Made by a program: the position numbers and the translations under genes. This document shows positions 48,168-58,656 of a stretch of DNA of 64,000 bases, piece by piece. The notes below the pieces were generated by a model that searched no databases, had not been told where the DNA came from, and saw only the letters and a program-made list of their open reading frames with translations. Every line of letters begins with the position of its first letter. Within the stretch, counting starts at the first letter, position 1. The stretch is from positions 1,341,208 through 1,405,207 of the forward strand of contig NZ_VRSV01000002.1 of the NCBI RefSeq assembly GCF_008017415.1, given 5' to 3'. Source of the DNA: Microbacterium hatanonis. Its GTDB lineage: Bacteria > Actinomycetota > Actinomycetes > Actinomycetales > Microbacteriaceae.

Positions 48168-48264
48168 ACGAACGGCAACACTGCCGAGACGAACGGCCGA
48201 ATAGGTTTAGGGCACTGGGCCGGTCCCCGAATCGCGCCCGCAATCATTCACAGCAAGGAGCAAC

Positions 48265-49542
48265 ATGAGCGTCATTTCACGTTCGCGTGCCGGCAAGGTC
48301 CTGGGCGGCATCGCCCTGGTCGGTGTCAGTGCGCTCGTCCTGGCCGGCTGTGCCGGTGGCGGCGGAACCGCGGAGTCGTCGTCGCCCAACGCAGAGGTTG
48401 GTGGAGACCTGACGCTGAAGATCGGCACCGCGCTTCCGCAGACCGGCAACCTGGCCTTCCTCGGCCCGCCCGAAGAGGCTGGCGTCGCCTACGCGGAGTC
48501 CCTCATCAACGCCGAGACCGCTACGACGGGTCTCACGCTGGAGACCGTCTACGGCGACTCCGGTGACACCGACAACAAGGCCTACGAGACCACGATCCCG
48601 CGCCTCCTGGGCGAGGACGTCTCGGCGATCATCGGAGCGGCGTCCTCGGGAACGTCGCTGCAGTTCATCGACCAGGTCGTCGGTGCAGGCGTCATCCAGT
48701 TCTCCCCGGCTAACACCTCGGACGCGTTCACGACCTACGACGACAAGGGGCTGTACTTCCGCACCGCCCCGTCGGACGTCCTGCAGGGCGAGGTGCTGGG
48801 TAACCTCATCGCCGAGGGCGGCGCTCAGACGCTCGGCCTCATCGTTCTGAACGACTCGTACGGCACCGGTCTCGCCAAGTACGTCTCCGAGGCCTTCGAG
48901 GCCGCCGGCGGCGAGGTCGTCGCGGAGTCGACCTACAACACGGGTGACACCACGTTCGACTCGCAGATCAGCGAGGTCCTCGCGGCCGCGCCCGATGCGA
49001 TCGCTCTGATCACCTTCGACGAGGTCTCGACGATCCTGCCGAGCCTGTTCGGTCAGTTCCCCTCCGACGGTCTCTACTTCGTCGACGGCAACCTGAAGAA
49101 CTTCGGCGAGGCGTTCCCCGCCGGCTCCCTCACGGGTGCCAAGGGCACGCTGCCGGGTCTGTCGATCGACTCGATCGGCGACTTCACGTCGGCGCTCGAC
49201 GAGTTCCAGGCCGCCGAGGGGCGCCCCGCGCTCGAGGACTACAGCTACGCGGCGGAGTCGTTCGACGCCACCGTGCTGCTCGCTCTCGCATCCCTCGCGG
49301 CCGGTTCGACCGACTCCGAGGCCATCGCGGCGAAGCTGCAGGAGGTCTCCGGCGGTTCGGGTGACGGCACGAAGTGCGAGTCGTACGCCGACTGCGCCGC
49401 GATCATCCTCGACGGTGGCACGGCCGACTACGACGGCATCTCGGGTCCGATCACGTTCGACGAGGTCGGCGACCCGACCGAGGCGTCGATCGGCATCTAC
49501 GAGTTCGGCGAAGACAACAACTACGTCGCATACGAGGGCTGA
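48265..49542 (+). CDS. Branched-chain amino-acid-type ABC transporter substrate-binding lipoprotein
   Basis: Extracytoplasmic lipoprotein of 425 residues that captures the ligand for the LivHMGF-type transporter encoded downstream on the other strand. The lipobox LAGC is at residues 26-29. A periplasmic-binding-protein type I fold follows (IGTALPQTGNLAFLGPPEEAG, then AIIGAASSGTSLQFIDQV, LGLIVLNDSYGTGLAKYV). AAGGAG lies 4 nt before the ATG. Leucine-type amino acids are the usual ligand, but urea or aromatic compounds are possible. Terminated by a strong TTCG-loop hairpin. Confidence 0.9.
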   Translation: MSVISRSRAGKVLGGIALVGVSALVLAGCAGGGGTAESSSPNAEVGGDLTLKIGTALPQTGNLAFLGPPEEAGVAYAESLINAETATTGLTLETVYGDSGDTDNKAYETTIPRLLGEDVSAIIGAASSGTSLQFIDQVVGAGVIQFSPANTSDAFTTYDDKGLYFRTAPSDVLQGEVLGNLIAEGGAQTLGLIVLNDSYGTGLAKYVSEAFEAAGGEVVAESTYNTGDTTFDSQISEVLAAAPDAIALITFDEVSTILPSLFGQFPSDGLYFVDGNLKNFGEAFPAGSLTGAKGTLPGLSIDSIGDFTSALDEFQAAEGRPALEDYSYAAESFDATVLLALASLAAGSTDSEAIAAKLQEVSGGSGDGTKCESYADCAAIILDGGTADYDGISGPITFDEVGDPTEASIGIYEFGEDNNYVAYEG

Positions 49543-49563
49543 TCCTCAGCATCCGCTCGAAAG

Positions 49564-49599
49564 GAAGGGCCCCGGTCTTCGGACCGGGGCCCTTCCCCG
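49564..49599 (+). terminator. Terminator after binding-protein gene
   Basis: A perfect 14-bp stem GAAGGGCCCCGGTC/GACCGGGGCCCTTC is closed by TTCG, 21 nt after the stop codon. The tail is C-rich rather than T-rich. Confidence 0.85.
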
Positions 49600-49733
49600 T
49601 GCGTGCGGCTCTACCCGGCGAGTACGCCGCGCTCTGCCCTGACCGCGCTGCCTGCACCCGCACGAACTCAGGCTCAGAGGGCAGCGGACAGGCGACACGC
49701 ACCTCCCCGGGGCGCGGCGGCACGCGCATGAAA

Positions 49734-49766
49734 CTGCCATCCGAACCCTGTCGGGCCGGATGGCAG
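49734..49766 (-). terminator. Terminator of the livHMGF operon
   Basis: The 10-bp arms CTGCCATCCG/CGGATGGCAG flank a 13-nt loop just after the livF stop on the minus strand, followed there by TTTC. The 140 nt between the two terminators show no gene. Confidence 0.75.
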
Positions 49767-49777
49767 GTTCGTGACGG

Positions 49778-50515
49778 CTAGACGCCGAGCGTGCCGAGGT
49801 AGAGCTCGGTGACCTTCGGGTCGTTCAGCAGCTCGCGACCCGTGCCGGTGTAGGCATCACGGCCCTGGTCGAGCACGTAGCCGCGGTCGCAGATCTGCAG
49901 GCATCGGCGGGCGTTCTGCTCGACCATGATGCAGGTCACGCCGGCCTTGTTGATCTCGGAGACGCGGATGAACGCCTCGTCCTGGCGGACGGGGGAGAGA
50001 CCCGCCGACGGCTCGTCGAGGAGCAGTACCTTCGGGTCCATCATCAGCGCGCGGCTCATGGCCACCATCTGGCGCTCGCCGCCCGAGAGCGACCCCGCGC
50101 GCTGCTTCAGACGCTTGCCCAGCTCGGCGAAGATGCCGGTGACGAACTCGAGCCGCTCCTTGTAGATCTTGGGGTTCTGGTAGAGCCCCATCTGCAGGTT
50201 CTCTTCGATCGTGAGGCTGGGGAAGACGTTGTTGGTCTGGGGGATGAATCCCACGCCGCGACGCACCAGCTTGTCGGCCTTCAGCCCCGTGATGTCGTCG
50301 CCCTGGAGCGAGATGGTGCCGCCGCGGACGTTCACCTGTCCGAAGATGGCCTTCAGCAGCGTCGACTTGCCCGCGCCGTTCGGCCCGATGATGCCGATGA
50401 GCTCGCCCTGCTCGGCGACGAGCGAGCAGCCGTTGAGGATGTTCACCCCGGGCAGGTATCCGGCGTGGACGTTGTCGACGGCCACGACGGGCGTGGCGGT
50501 GGCGGTGGCGCTCAT
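49778..50515 (-). CDS. livF: Branched-chain amino-acid-type ABC transporter ATPase LivF
   Basis: Cytosolic ATP-binding subunit of 245 residues. Walker A GPNGAGKST (about 42-50), the Q-loop GVGFIPQTNNVFPSLT, signature LSGGERQMVAMSRALM and Walker B VLLLDEPSAGLSP are complete, and the H-loop region reads GVTCIMVEQNARR. The glutamine after the H-loop and the phrase VFPSLTIEENL mark the LivF type rather than LivG. The start ATG overlaps the livG stop by 4 nt. It is last in the livH-livM-livG-livF operon. Confidence 0.95.
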   Translation of the reverse strand: MSATATATPVVAVDNVHAGYLPGVNILNGCSLVAEQGELIGIIGPNGAGKSTLLKAIFGQVNVRGGTISLQGDDITGLKADKLVRRGVGFIPQTNNVFPSLTIEENLQMGLYQNPKIYKERLEFVTGIFAELGKRLKQRAGSLSGGERQMVAMSRALMMDPKVLLLDEPSAGLSPVRQDEAFIRVSEINKAGVTCIMVEQNARRCLQICDRGYVLDQGRDAYTGTGRELLNDPKVTELYLGTLGV

Positions 50516-51531
50516 GCGCGGTTCCCTTCGTCTTCGGCCACGCCTTCTTCGACGAGGACCGTCGCGTCGGCGTCGACGGATGCTTCGGCGTCGGTGGTCG
50601 GGTCGGCATCGACGACCGCGACACGGCCCGTGACGACACCCAGGTCGAGGTCCTGGTGGGCGCCGAGGTAGGCGTCGATCACGGCGGGGTTCTTCATCAC
50701 CGAGAGCGGATCTCCCTCGGCGACGATGCGACCCTCCGCCATCACGACGACCCAGTCCGCGATGTGGCGGACCATGTGCATGTCGTGCTCGACGAAGAGC
50801 ACGGTCATGCCGAGGTCTTTCAGGTCGAGGATGTGGTCGAGGAGCGACTGCGTCAGGGCGGGGTTCACGCCGGCCATCGGCTCGTCGAGCATGACCAGGG
50901 TCGGATCGGTCATGAGCGACCGCGCCATCTCGAGGAGCTTGCGCTGCCCGCCCGAGAGGGATGCGGCGAAGTCGTCGGCCTTGGCGTCGAGCTTGAACTT
51001 CGCGAGGAGCTTCATGGCCCGCTCTTCGATCTCGTCGTCCTGCTTGCGCCAGATCGCGGGGATGAGCCCCTGCCAGAAGTTCTCGCCGCGCTGCTTGCGT
51101 GCGCCGAGCTTCATGTTGTCGATCACGGTGAGCAGCCCGAGCGCTTTGGTGAGCTGGAAGGTGCGTACGAGGCCCATCCGCGACACCCGGTAGGCGGGGA
51201 TCCCCGAGAGCGACTTGCCCTCGAACGTCCACGACCCGCTGTTGGGCTTGTCGAAGCCGGTCAGGAGGTTGAAGAGGGTGGTCTTCCCCGCACCGTTCGG
51301 GCCGATGAGGGCGGTGATGGCGCCGCGGGGGACCTCGAGGTGCTCGACGTCGACCGCGGTCACACCCCCGAACGACCGGGTGATCCCGTCGGCCACGATG
51401 ATCGGGTCGACCTTCTTGACGCCCGGGACGGCCTCTCCGACGTGCAGGCCGGTGGCCTTCGCGCGCGGAGTGGGCGCGGTGAGGGGGGCGGGCTCGAGCG
51501 GAGCGTCGCTGGGGGAGGCGCTATTTGACAA
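50512..51531 (-). CDS. livG: Branched-chain amino-acid-type ABC transporter ATPase LivG, extended
   Basis: Second ATP-binding subunit, 339 residues, longer than the usual 255-260. The N-terminal 45 residues are Pro/Ala-rich, and about 40 C-terminal residues are Asp/Ala/Glu-rich; both look disordered. The core is complete: Walker A GPNGAGKTT, the LivG phrase GLVRTFQLTKALGLLTVIDNM, signature LSGGQRKLLEMARSLM, and Walker B LVMLDEPMAGVNP. The start is TTG at 51531, set by AAGGAG seven bases upstream within the end of livM; no ATG or GTG gives the same fit. It overlaps the livM stop. Confidence 0.92.
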   Translation of the reverse strand: MSNSASPSDAPLEPAPLTAPTPRAKATGLHVGEAVPGVKKVDPIIVADGITRSFGGVTAVDVEHLEVPRGAITALIGPNGAGKTTLFNLLTGFDKPNSGSWTFEGKSLSGIPAYRVSRMGLVRTFQLTKALGLLTVIDNMKLGARKQRGENFWQGLIPAIWRKQDDEIEERAMKLLAKFKLDAKADDFAASLSGGQRKLLEMARSLMTDPTLVMLDEPMAGVNPALTQSLLDHILDLKDLGMTVLFVEHDMHMVRHIADWVVVMAEGRIVAEGDPLSVMKNPAVIDAYLGAHQDLDLGVVTGRVAVVDADPTTDAEASVDADATVLVEEGVAEDEGNRA

Positions 51532-52501
51532 AGGTCAGCTCCTTCTTGTTGCCGAGGATTCCCTGCGGCATGAAGATCACGAGCAGCATGAGCGCCACAC
51601 CCACGAGGATGAAGCGCACCGTTCCCGCCTGGATCTCCGACATGAACGGGAGGATGCCCGCGCCCACGAGAGCGGGGAGGACGTTCGAGAGGAAGGTCTG
51701 CAGCACCCAGAAGATCAGCGATCCCAGGAGTGGTCCGAAGACCGTCGCCGCGCCGCCGAGGAGGAGCGCGGTCCAGACGAAGAAGGTCAGCGACGTGACG
51801 TAGACACCGGGGCTCACGGCCGAGGGCAGCGCGTAGACGATGCCGCCCGCCGCGGCGAGGACCCCGCCGAGCACGAGCGCCTGCAGCTTGTAGGAGAAGA
51901 CGTTCTTGCCGAGCGAGCGCACGGCGTCCTCATCCTCGCGGATGCCCTTGAGCACGCGACCCCAGGGGCTCCGGGTGACCATCCACACGACGAGGGCTGC
52001 GATGGCGAGGGTGACGAGGCCCGTGATGCGCACCCACCAGTCGGTCTCGTTGTAGGTGAACGGACCGAAGCCGTAGGTGCCGGCCGGGATCGGGTTCGAC
52101 GACCGGAAGCTCTGGTGGTAGCCGCTCAGGCCGTCCGCCGAACCGGTGACGTCTTCGAAAGCCGTCGTGAGGAACAGCAGACGCACGACCTCCGCGGCGG
52201 CGATGGTGACGATCGCGAGATAGTCGCCGCGCAATCTCAGCGTGGGTATGCCGAGGATGAGGGCGAACACGGCGGAGGCGACGAGTCCGATGAGGGCTGC
52301 GAGCCACCACGGGAGTCCGAAGCTCAGGACGGAGATGGCGTACCCGTAGGCGCCGATCGCCATGAAGCCGGCGATACCCATGTTGATGAGGCCGCCGTAG
52401 CCGAAGTGCACGGCCAGGCCGAGAGCTGCGAGCGCATAGCCGAGCGTGGCCGGGCTGAGGATCGAGGATGCGGTGTTCGAGAGGATCTGGAGCCAGTCCA
52501 T
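51521..52501 (-). CDS. livM: Branched-chain amino-acid-type ABC transporter permease LivM
   Basis: Inner-membrane permease of 326 residues with about nine hydrophobic segments. The LivM signature GYGGLINMGIAGFMAIGAYGYAI (near residue 35) and the coupling region ALRLRGDYLAIVTIAAAEVVRL-like block (near 110) are visible, along with DEDAVRSLGKNVF. The C-terminal end RNKKELTFVK-type tail overlaps livG. It starts 9 nt after the livH stop. Confidence 0.93.
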   Translation of the reverse strand: MDWLQILSNTASSILSPATLGYALAALGLAVHFGYGGLINMGIAGFMAIGAYGYAISVLSFGLPWWLAALIGLVASAVFALILGIPTLRLRGDYLAIVTIAAAEVVRLLFLTTAFEDVTGSADGLSGYHQSFRSSNPIPAGTYGFGPFTYNETDWWVRITGLVTLAIAALVVWMVTRSPWGRVLKGIREDEDAVRSLGKNVFSYKLQALVLGGVLAAAGGIVYALPSAVSPGVYVTSLTFFVWTALLLGGAATVFGPLLGSLIFWVLQTFLSNVLPALVGAGILPFMSEIQAGTVRFILVGVALMLLVIFMPQGILGNKKELTFVK

Positions 52502-52510
52502 GATTCGCGC

Positions 52511-53833
52511 CTAACCTATTCTTTCGCGGCGGCCGAGGATGCCCTGCGGGCGGAACAGCAGGATCACGATGAGGACGACCAGCGCCGTGGCGTACTTCAG
52601 ATCCGAGGGGACGCCGAACAGGGTCGAGACCTCGACGAGGAGGCCGACGATGATCGAGCCGACGAGCGCGCCGAGCGCGGTACCGAGCCCGCCGAGGGTG
52701 ACGGCCGCGAACATGAGCAGCAGCACCTGCGCACCCATGTCCCACTTGATGCCCGGGCGGTAATAGGCGTAGAGCACACCGGAGAGGGCCGCGAGGCCCC
52801 CCGCGACGACCCAGACGACCCGCACGACGTAGTCCACGTCGATGCCCGATGCCGAGGCGAGCGACGGGTTGTCGGAGATGGCACGAGTGGCCTTCCCGAG
52901 TCGCGAGAACGTGAGCCAGAGGGCGAACGCGACGATGACGACGATCGAGATGGCGATGGAGACCATGTCGATCACGCTCAGCTGCACGACCCCGAACAGC
53001 GGGATCTTCGGCTCGGACGCGTACGGCAGCTGGCTCGTGCCGCCGCCGATGAAGTACTGGAAGACGTACCGCATGGCCAACGAGAGGCCGATGCTGACGA
53101 TCATCAGCTGGACGGCTCCGACCCGCTTTCGCCGGAGTGGTCGCCACAGGATCATGTCGAGGATGAGTCCCAACGCGCCGCCGAGGATGACGGCGAGGGG
53201 GAAGCCCAGCCATACGGGGAGCGCGAGTGTCGCGGGCCCCACGAGGAACAGGGCGATGACGGCGCCGAAGGTGACCATCTCGCCGTGGGCGAAGTTCGAG
53301 ATGCCCGTCGTGCCGAACACCAGGGAGAGCCCGACCGCCGCGAGGGCCAGCATGAGGCCGAAGCTGAGGCCCTGGACGACGCGCTGCACGAGCTGATCCG
53401 CGAAGCCGGTGACGCTGCGCTCTCCCTCGCCGATGAAGAAGTTGACGCTGACGCGACCGCCGGCCCCCATCTCCGCTTCCTTGACGTTCGGGCTGTCGTC
53501 CTCGGGATCGACCACCGCGATGCCGTCGGGGAGGGTCGTCTCGTCGAGCGTGACGACGTACTCCTCGCCCCGCTCGGGTACGCCGACGCGCCATTGGCCT
53601 TCCGCGTCGGTCTCGACCTCCTGCTCGCCGCCGGGGCCCGTCACGACGAGCACGACGCCCTCCAGGGGCGCCCCGTCGAGCTGAACGTTGCCGCTGATGC
53701 GGTAGGGGTCGTCCTCGGCCGCGTGCGCCGGCGTCACACCGGCGAAAAGCCCGAGCAGAGTCAGCATCAGTGCGATGACTGCTGGGATGACTCCCGCGCG
53801 AACTCGTGGTGGCGCGGTGGTGGTGGGTCTCAC
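52511..53833 (-). CDS. livH: LivH permease fused to an extracytoplasmic Ig-like domain
   Basis: Permease of 440 residues. The C-terminal 290 residues are a normal LivH (GLSFGLMLALAAVGLSLVFG, then GISNFAHGEMVTFGA, and the coupling block KATRAISDNPSLASASGID). Unusually, a cleavable-looking signal (AVIALMLTLLGLFAGVTPAHA) and a beta-sandwich domain of about 95 residues precede it (YRISGNVQLDGAPLEGVVLVV, VETDAEGQWRVGV), resembling carboxypeptidase-regulatory or SpaA-type domains. The GTG at 53833 is chosen because GGAGGA lies 3 nt upstream; an ATG at 53860 has no ribosome site. It heads the livHMGF operon. Confidence 0.88.
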   Translation of the reverse strand: MRPTTTAPPRVRAGVIPAVIALMLTLLGLFAGVTPAHAAEDDPYRISGNVQLDGAPLEGVVLVVTGPGGEQEVETDAEGQWRVGVPERGEEYVVTLDETTLPDGIAVVDPEDDSPNVKEAEMGAGGRVSVNFFIGEGERSVTGFADQLVQRVVQGLSFGLMLALAAVGLSLVFGTTGISNFAHGEMVTFGAVIALFLVGPATLALPVWLGFPLAVILGGALGLILDMILWRPLRRKRVGAVQLMIVSIGLSLAMRYVFQYFIGGGTSQLPYASEPKIPLFGVVQLSVIDMVSIAISIVVIVAFALWLTFSRLGKATRAISDNPSLASASGIDVDYVVRVVWVVAGGLAALSGVLYAYYRPGIKWDMGAQVLLLMFAAVTLGGLGTALGALVGSIIVGLLVEVSTLFGVPSDLKYATALVVLIVILLFRPQGILGRRERIG

Positions 53834-55603
<1,770 letters not shown>

Positions 55604-55621
55604 CGGCGCTACGCTGTGCGG

Positions 55622-56263
55622 ATGTTCGCGCGGCGTACGCATCCGGATGCCACCCAATCGACGGGTCGGCTCGAGGCTTTCACCGACGGGGTGTTCGCCA
55701 TCGCGGCGACCCTGCTCGTGCTCGATCTGACGTCGCACTCGATCGGGACGGTGGCGTCGGACGGCGACCTGCTCGCCGGCCTGCGCGACATGAGCGGGCT
55801 GTTCCTCAACTTCGTGCTGAGCTTCGTGCTGCTGTGCCTGCTGTGGATGACACACACGCAGCAGTTCGAGAACGTCGCCCGCGTCGACGGCGTGATCGTC
55901 TGGCTCAACAACGCCCGGCTGCTGTTCATCGTGCTCATCCCGTTCGTGACGGGGCTCACCACGGAGTACTCGGCGTTCCTCATCGGCCGGGTCGTGATGC
56001 CCGTGACGTTCTTCTTCGCCGTCGTGATCAGCTGGCTGCAGTGGATGTGGGCCTGTCGCCACAGGGAACGAATGCTGCCGGACCTCACCGACGTCCAGGC
56101 CGCCGCGATCGGGCGGGCCGGGCTGAGCGCCGCGATCATCTCCGTCGCCGTCATCGCACTGTCCACCGTCGCGGGGTCGATCGCGTTCGTGCTCTTCTTC
56201 CTCGATCCGGTCGTCACCCGGCTGCTGCAGCGCGGTCTCCCGCGCGACTCCGCCGCATCCTGA
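55622..56263 (+). CDS. TMEM175/DUF1211-family potassium channel-like protein
   Basis: Predicted six-helix membrane channel of 213 residues. The family signature RLEAFTDGVFAIAATLLVLDL (the R-x3-F-(S/T)-D motif in helix 1) is present near residue 16. Bacterial TMEM175 homologs conduct K+. The block LNFVLSFVLLCLLWMTHTQQF is typical of helix 3. The ATG at 55622 has TACGCT six bases upstream, a leaderless signal located just past the guaB stop; a GTG two codons earlier is possible. The physiological role is unknown. Confidence 0.87.
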   Translation: MFARRTHPDATQSTGRLEAFTDGVFAIAATLLVLDLTSHSIGTVASDGDLLAGLRDMSGLFLNFVLSFVLLCLLWMTHTQQFENVARVDGVIVWLNNARLLFIVLIPFVTGLTTEYSAFLIGRVVMPVTFFFAVVISWLQWMWACRHRERMLPDLTDVQAAAIGRAGLSAAIISVAVIALSTVAGSIAFVLFFLDPVVTRLLQRGLPRDSAAS

Positions 56264-56274
56264 CTCCGCGCGAG

Positions 56275-56331
56275 ACACCCGAATCGGCCCCGACGCGCCG
56301 CCTGGCGGTGGGTCTCGGCCGATTGCGGTGT
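56275..56331. repeat. Intergenic inverted repeat between channel gene and guaB3
   Basis: ACACCCGAATCGGCC and GGCCGATTGCGGTGT pair with two mismatches across 27 nt, with CGAGAC and GTCTCG nearby. Its motifs (CCCGAATCGG, GTGTTTCGGC) recall the repeat at 48046-48119, which has CCCGAAATCGGGG and CCGAAACGGGCAC. Possibly a dispersed intergenic repeat family that also acts as a terminator. Confidence 0.5.
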
Positions 56332-56379
56332 TTCGGCGGGGCCCGGGGGGATGCCAGGCGGCGCGGGTAGGCTGGGAGG

Positions 56380-57501
56380 GTGAGTATGGAGATCGATCTC
56401 GGCCGCGCCAAGCGCGCTCGCCGCGCCTACACGTTCGACGACATCGCGGTCGTGCCGTCGCGGCGCACGCGCAACCCCGAAGACGTCTCGACGGCGTGGA
56501 CGATCGACGCGTTCCAGTTCTCGATCCCCGTGCTCGGCGCGCCGATGGACTCCGTCGTCAGCCCGCGCACCGCGATCATGCTCGGTCAGCTCGGCGGCCT
56601 CGGCGTGCTCGACCTCGAGGGGCTGTGGACGCGGTACGACGACCCCGAGCCGCTGCTGGCCGAGATCGCGTCGCTCGGCGACGGCGAGGCCACCCGCCGC
56701 ATGCAGGAGCTCTACGCCGAGCCCATCAAGCCGGAGCTCGTGCGCGATCGCCTCGCCGAGATCCGCGCCGCCGGCGTCACCGTCGCGGGTTCGCTCACCC
56801 CGCAGCGCACGCAGGACCTCTACGAGACCGTCGTCGCCGCCGGCGTCGATCTCTTCGTCATCCGCGGCACCACGGTCTCGGCCGAGCACGTGTCATCGGT
56901 CGACCAGCCGCTGAACCTCAAGAAGTTCATCTACGACCTCGACGTTCCCGTCATCGTCGGCGGTGCGGCGACCTACACGGCCGCCCTGCACCTCATGCGC
57001 ACGGGCGCCGCGGGCGTGCTGGTGGGCTTCGGCGGAGGCGCGGCATCGACGACGCGCGCCACCCTGGGGCTGCACGCGCCGATGGCGACTGCCGTCGCCG
57101 ACGTCGCCGGCGCTCGCCGCGACTACCTCGACGAGTCGGGCGGACGCTACGTGCACGTCATCGCCGACGGGGGAGTCGGCACCTCGGGCGACATCGTCAA
57201 GGCGCTCGCGATGGGTGCCGACGCCGTCATGCTCGGCGTCGCGCTCGCGCGAGCGACCGACGCTCCGGGACACGGCTACCACTGGGGCCCCGAGGCGCAT
57301 CACCCCCAGCTCCCGCGCGGGCGCCGTGTGCGCGTGTCGCAGGTCGGTCCTCTGGAGGAAGTGCTCTACGGACCGGCGCCGGTGGCCGACGGCACGGCGA
57401 ACCTCATCGGAGCGCTTCGCAAGTCCATGGCGACCACGGGGTACTCCGACCTCAAGGAGTTCCAGCGCGTGGAGGTCGTCGTCGCGCCCTACGGCCACTG
57501 A
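56380..57501 (+). CDS. guaB3: GuaB3-family IMP dehydrogenase-related protein
   Basis: A 373-residue TIM-barrel protein of the IMPDH/GMP reductase superfamily, without CBS domains. The IMPDH core is recognisable (YTFDDIAVVPSRRTRNPEDV, then PVLGAPMDSVVSP, VIADGGVGTSGDIVKALAMGADAVMLG). In the loop equivalent to GSICTT of the guaB product, it reads GAASTT, so the catalytic Cys position carries Ser (about Ser223). Classic IMPDH chemistry is therefore doubtful; the function of GuaB3 in actinobacteria is not settled. GTG start with TAGGCT six bases upstream. It overlaps the SURF1 gene by 1 nt. Confidence 0.88.
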   Translation: MSMEIDLGRAKRARRAYTFDDIAVVPSRRTRNPEDVSTAWTIDAFQFSIPVLGAPMDSVVSPRTAIMLGQLGGLGVLDLEGLWTRYDDPEPLLAEIASLGDGEATRRMQELYAEPIKPELVRDRLAEIRAAGVTVAGSLTPQRTQDLYETVVAAGVDLFVIRGTTVSAEHVSSVDQPLNLKKFIYDLDVPVIVGGAATYTAALHLMRTGAAGVLVGFGGGAASTTRATLGLHAPMATAVADVAGARRDYLDESGGRYVHVIADGGVGTSGDIVKALAMGADAVMLGVALARATDAPGHGYHWGPEAHHPQLPRGRRVRVSQVGPLEEVLYGPAPVADGTANLIGALRKSMATTGYSDLKEFQRVEVVVAPYGH

Positions 57502-58373
57502 TGACCGACACGACTCCGAGCGCACCGCGTGACGACGCATCCATCACCGCGTCGCTGATCGACTCCGTCAAGGCCTACGCCCCGACGCTGCGCGAGGTCA
57601 TGCTCCGGCCGCGGTGGATCGGCGTGCTCGCCGTCTGCCTCGTCGTGGCCGGCGTCTTCGCCTGGCTGGGCCAGTGGCAGCTCAGCCGAGCCATCGACAC
57701 GTCGCCGCCCCCGCCGGGGTCGACCGAGGTCGTGCGGCCGCTCGATGATGTCGTCGCGCCGGGCGACTACCTCGAAGAGCCCCTCGTGGGGCAGCGGGTC
57801 GACGTCTCGGGCACGTGGGTTCCCGACGACTTCATCGTCGTCTCGTCCCGCTTCAACGACGGAGTCGAGGGGTACTGGGTCACCGGTCAGCTGCGCGTCA
57901 CCGACTCGCCGTCGCCGGTGTCCCTGGCCGTCGCGGTCGGATGGACGAGCGACAAGGCCCAGGCCGAGGCCGCCGCATCCGACCTGTCGGCGCAGGCCGC
58001 GGCATCCCCGGCACTCGTGGATCTGACGGGGCGCATCATCTCGGACGAGGGTGCGGCCGTTCCCGCCAAGACCGACCCGCAGGAGATCCCGAGGATGTCG
58101 CCCGCCGCCCTGCTGTCGCGGTGGCACGACACGGCCGACCTCGAGGTCTACCGCCCCTACCTGACGGCGGCCGAGCCGATGGGCGGGCTCGAGGCGATCT
58201 CGTCGCCCGCGCCCGCCGAGGGCTCCAACGTCAACTGGCTCAACATCTTCTACGCGGCCGAGTGGGCCGTGTTCGCGGGCTTCGCGTTCTACCTCTGGTA
58301 CCGCCTGGCGCGTGACGCGTGGGAGAAGGAGATCGAAGACCTCGAGGATGCTGCGGGGGAGACCGCGGCGTAG
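57501..58373 (+). CDS. SURF1-family cytochrome oxidase assembly protein
   Basis: Membrane protein of 290 residues with the SURF1 plan: one helix near the N-terminus (about 34-54, WIGVLAVCLVVAGVFAWLGQWQL), an extracytoplasmic domain, and a second helix near the C-terminus (about 244-268). The motif WLGQWQLSR and the late NWLNIFYAAEWAVFAGFAFYLW match the family. SURF1 assists haem insertion in cytochrome c oxidase. The start overlaps the guaB3 stop (TGATG), so translation is coupled. Confidence 0.88.
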   Translation: MTDTTPSAPRDDASITASLIDSVKAYAPTLREVMLRPRWIGVLAVCLVVAGVFAWLGQWQLSRAIDTSPPPPGSTEVVRPLDDVVAPGDYLEEPLVGQRVDVSGTWVPDDFIVVSSRFNDGVEGYWVTGQLRVTDSPSPVSLAVAVGWTSDKAQAEAAASDLSAQAAASPALVDLTGRIISDEGAAVPAKTDPQEIPRMSPAALLSRWHDTADLEVYRPYLTAAEPMGGLEAISSPAPAEGSNVNWLNIFYAAEWAVFAGFAFYLWYRLARDAWEKEIEDLEDAAGETAA

Positions 58374-58383
58374 GGGAACCGCC

Positions 58384-58656
58384 TCAGGGCGTGTCGAGTC
58401 CTAGTCGGTGCAGGTCGGCCGTCGTGATCCTCGAGGGGTCCCCGCCGAGGCGGTCGACCTCGTCCCGGAGGTCGCGAACCTCATCGGTGAGAGCGCTGAT
58501 GGCCGTCTGAGCGTGGTGGAGGGCGACGGCGAGCATCCGCACGGGATTCTCGTCGTCCTCGACGTGGCCGACGACCGGCATGGCCACGGACTCACCGTCC
58601 AGGGCGGTCGCGATGAGCGCCGAATTCTGCTCGGCGAGATGCAGGTTGTCGGTCAC
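58384..58656 (-). CDS. Small coiled-coil protein (90 aa)
   Basis: I do not recognise this 90-residue protein. The start is GTG at 58656 (V-TDNLHLAEQNSALIATALDG) with GGGAGA 4 nt upstream; a longer frame reaching 58707 lacks support. Residues about 45-75 (LAVALHHAQTAISALTDEVRDLRDEVDRL) form a likely coiled coil. It is convergent with the SURF1 gene, 10 nt apart. Confidence 0.65.
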   Translation of the reverse strand: MTDNLHLAEQNSALIATALDGESVAMPVVGHVEDDENPVRMLAVALHHAQTAISALTDEVRDLRDEVDRLGGDPSRITTADLHRLGLDTP

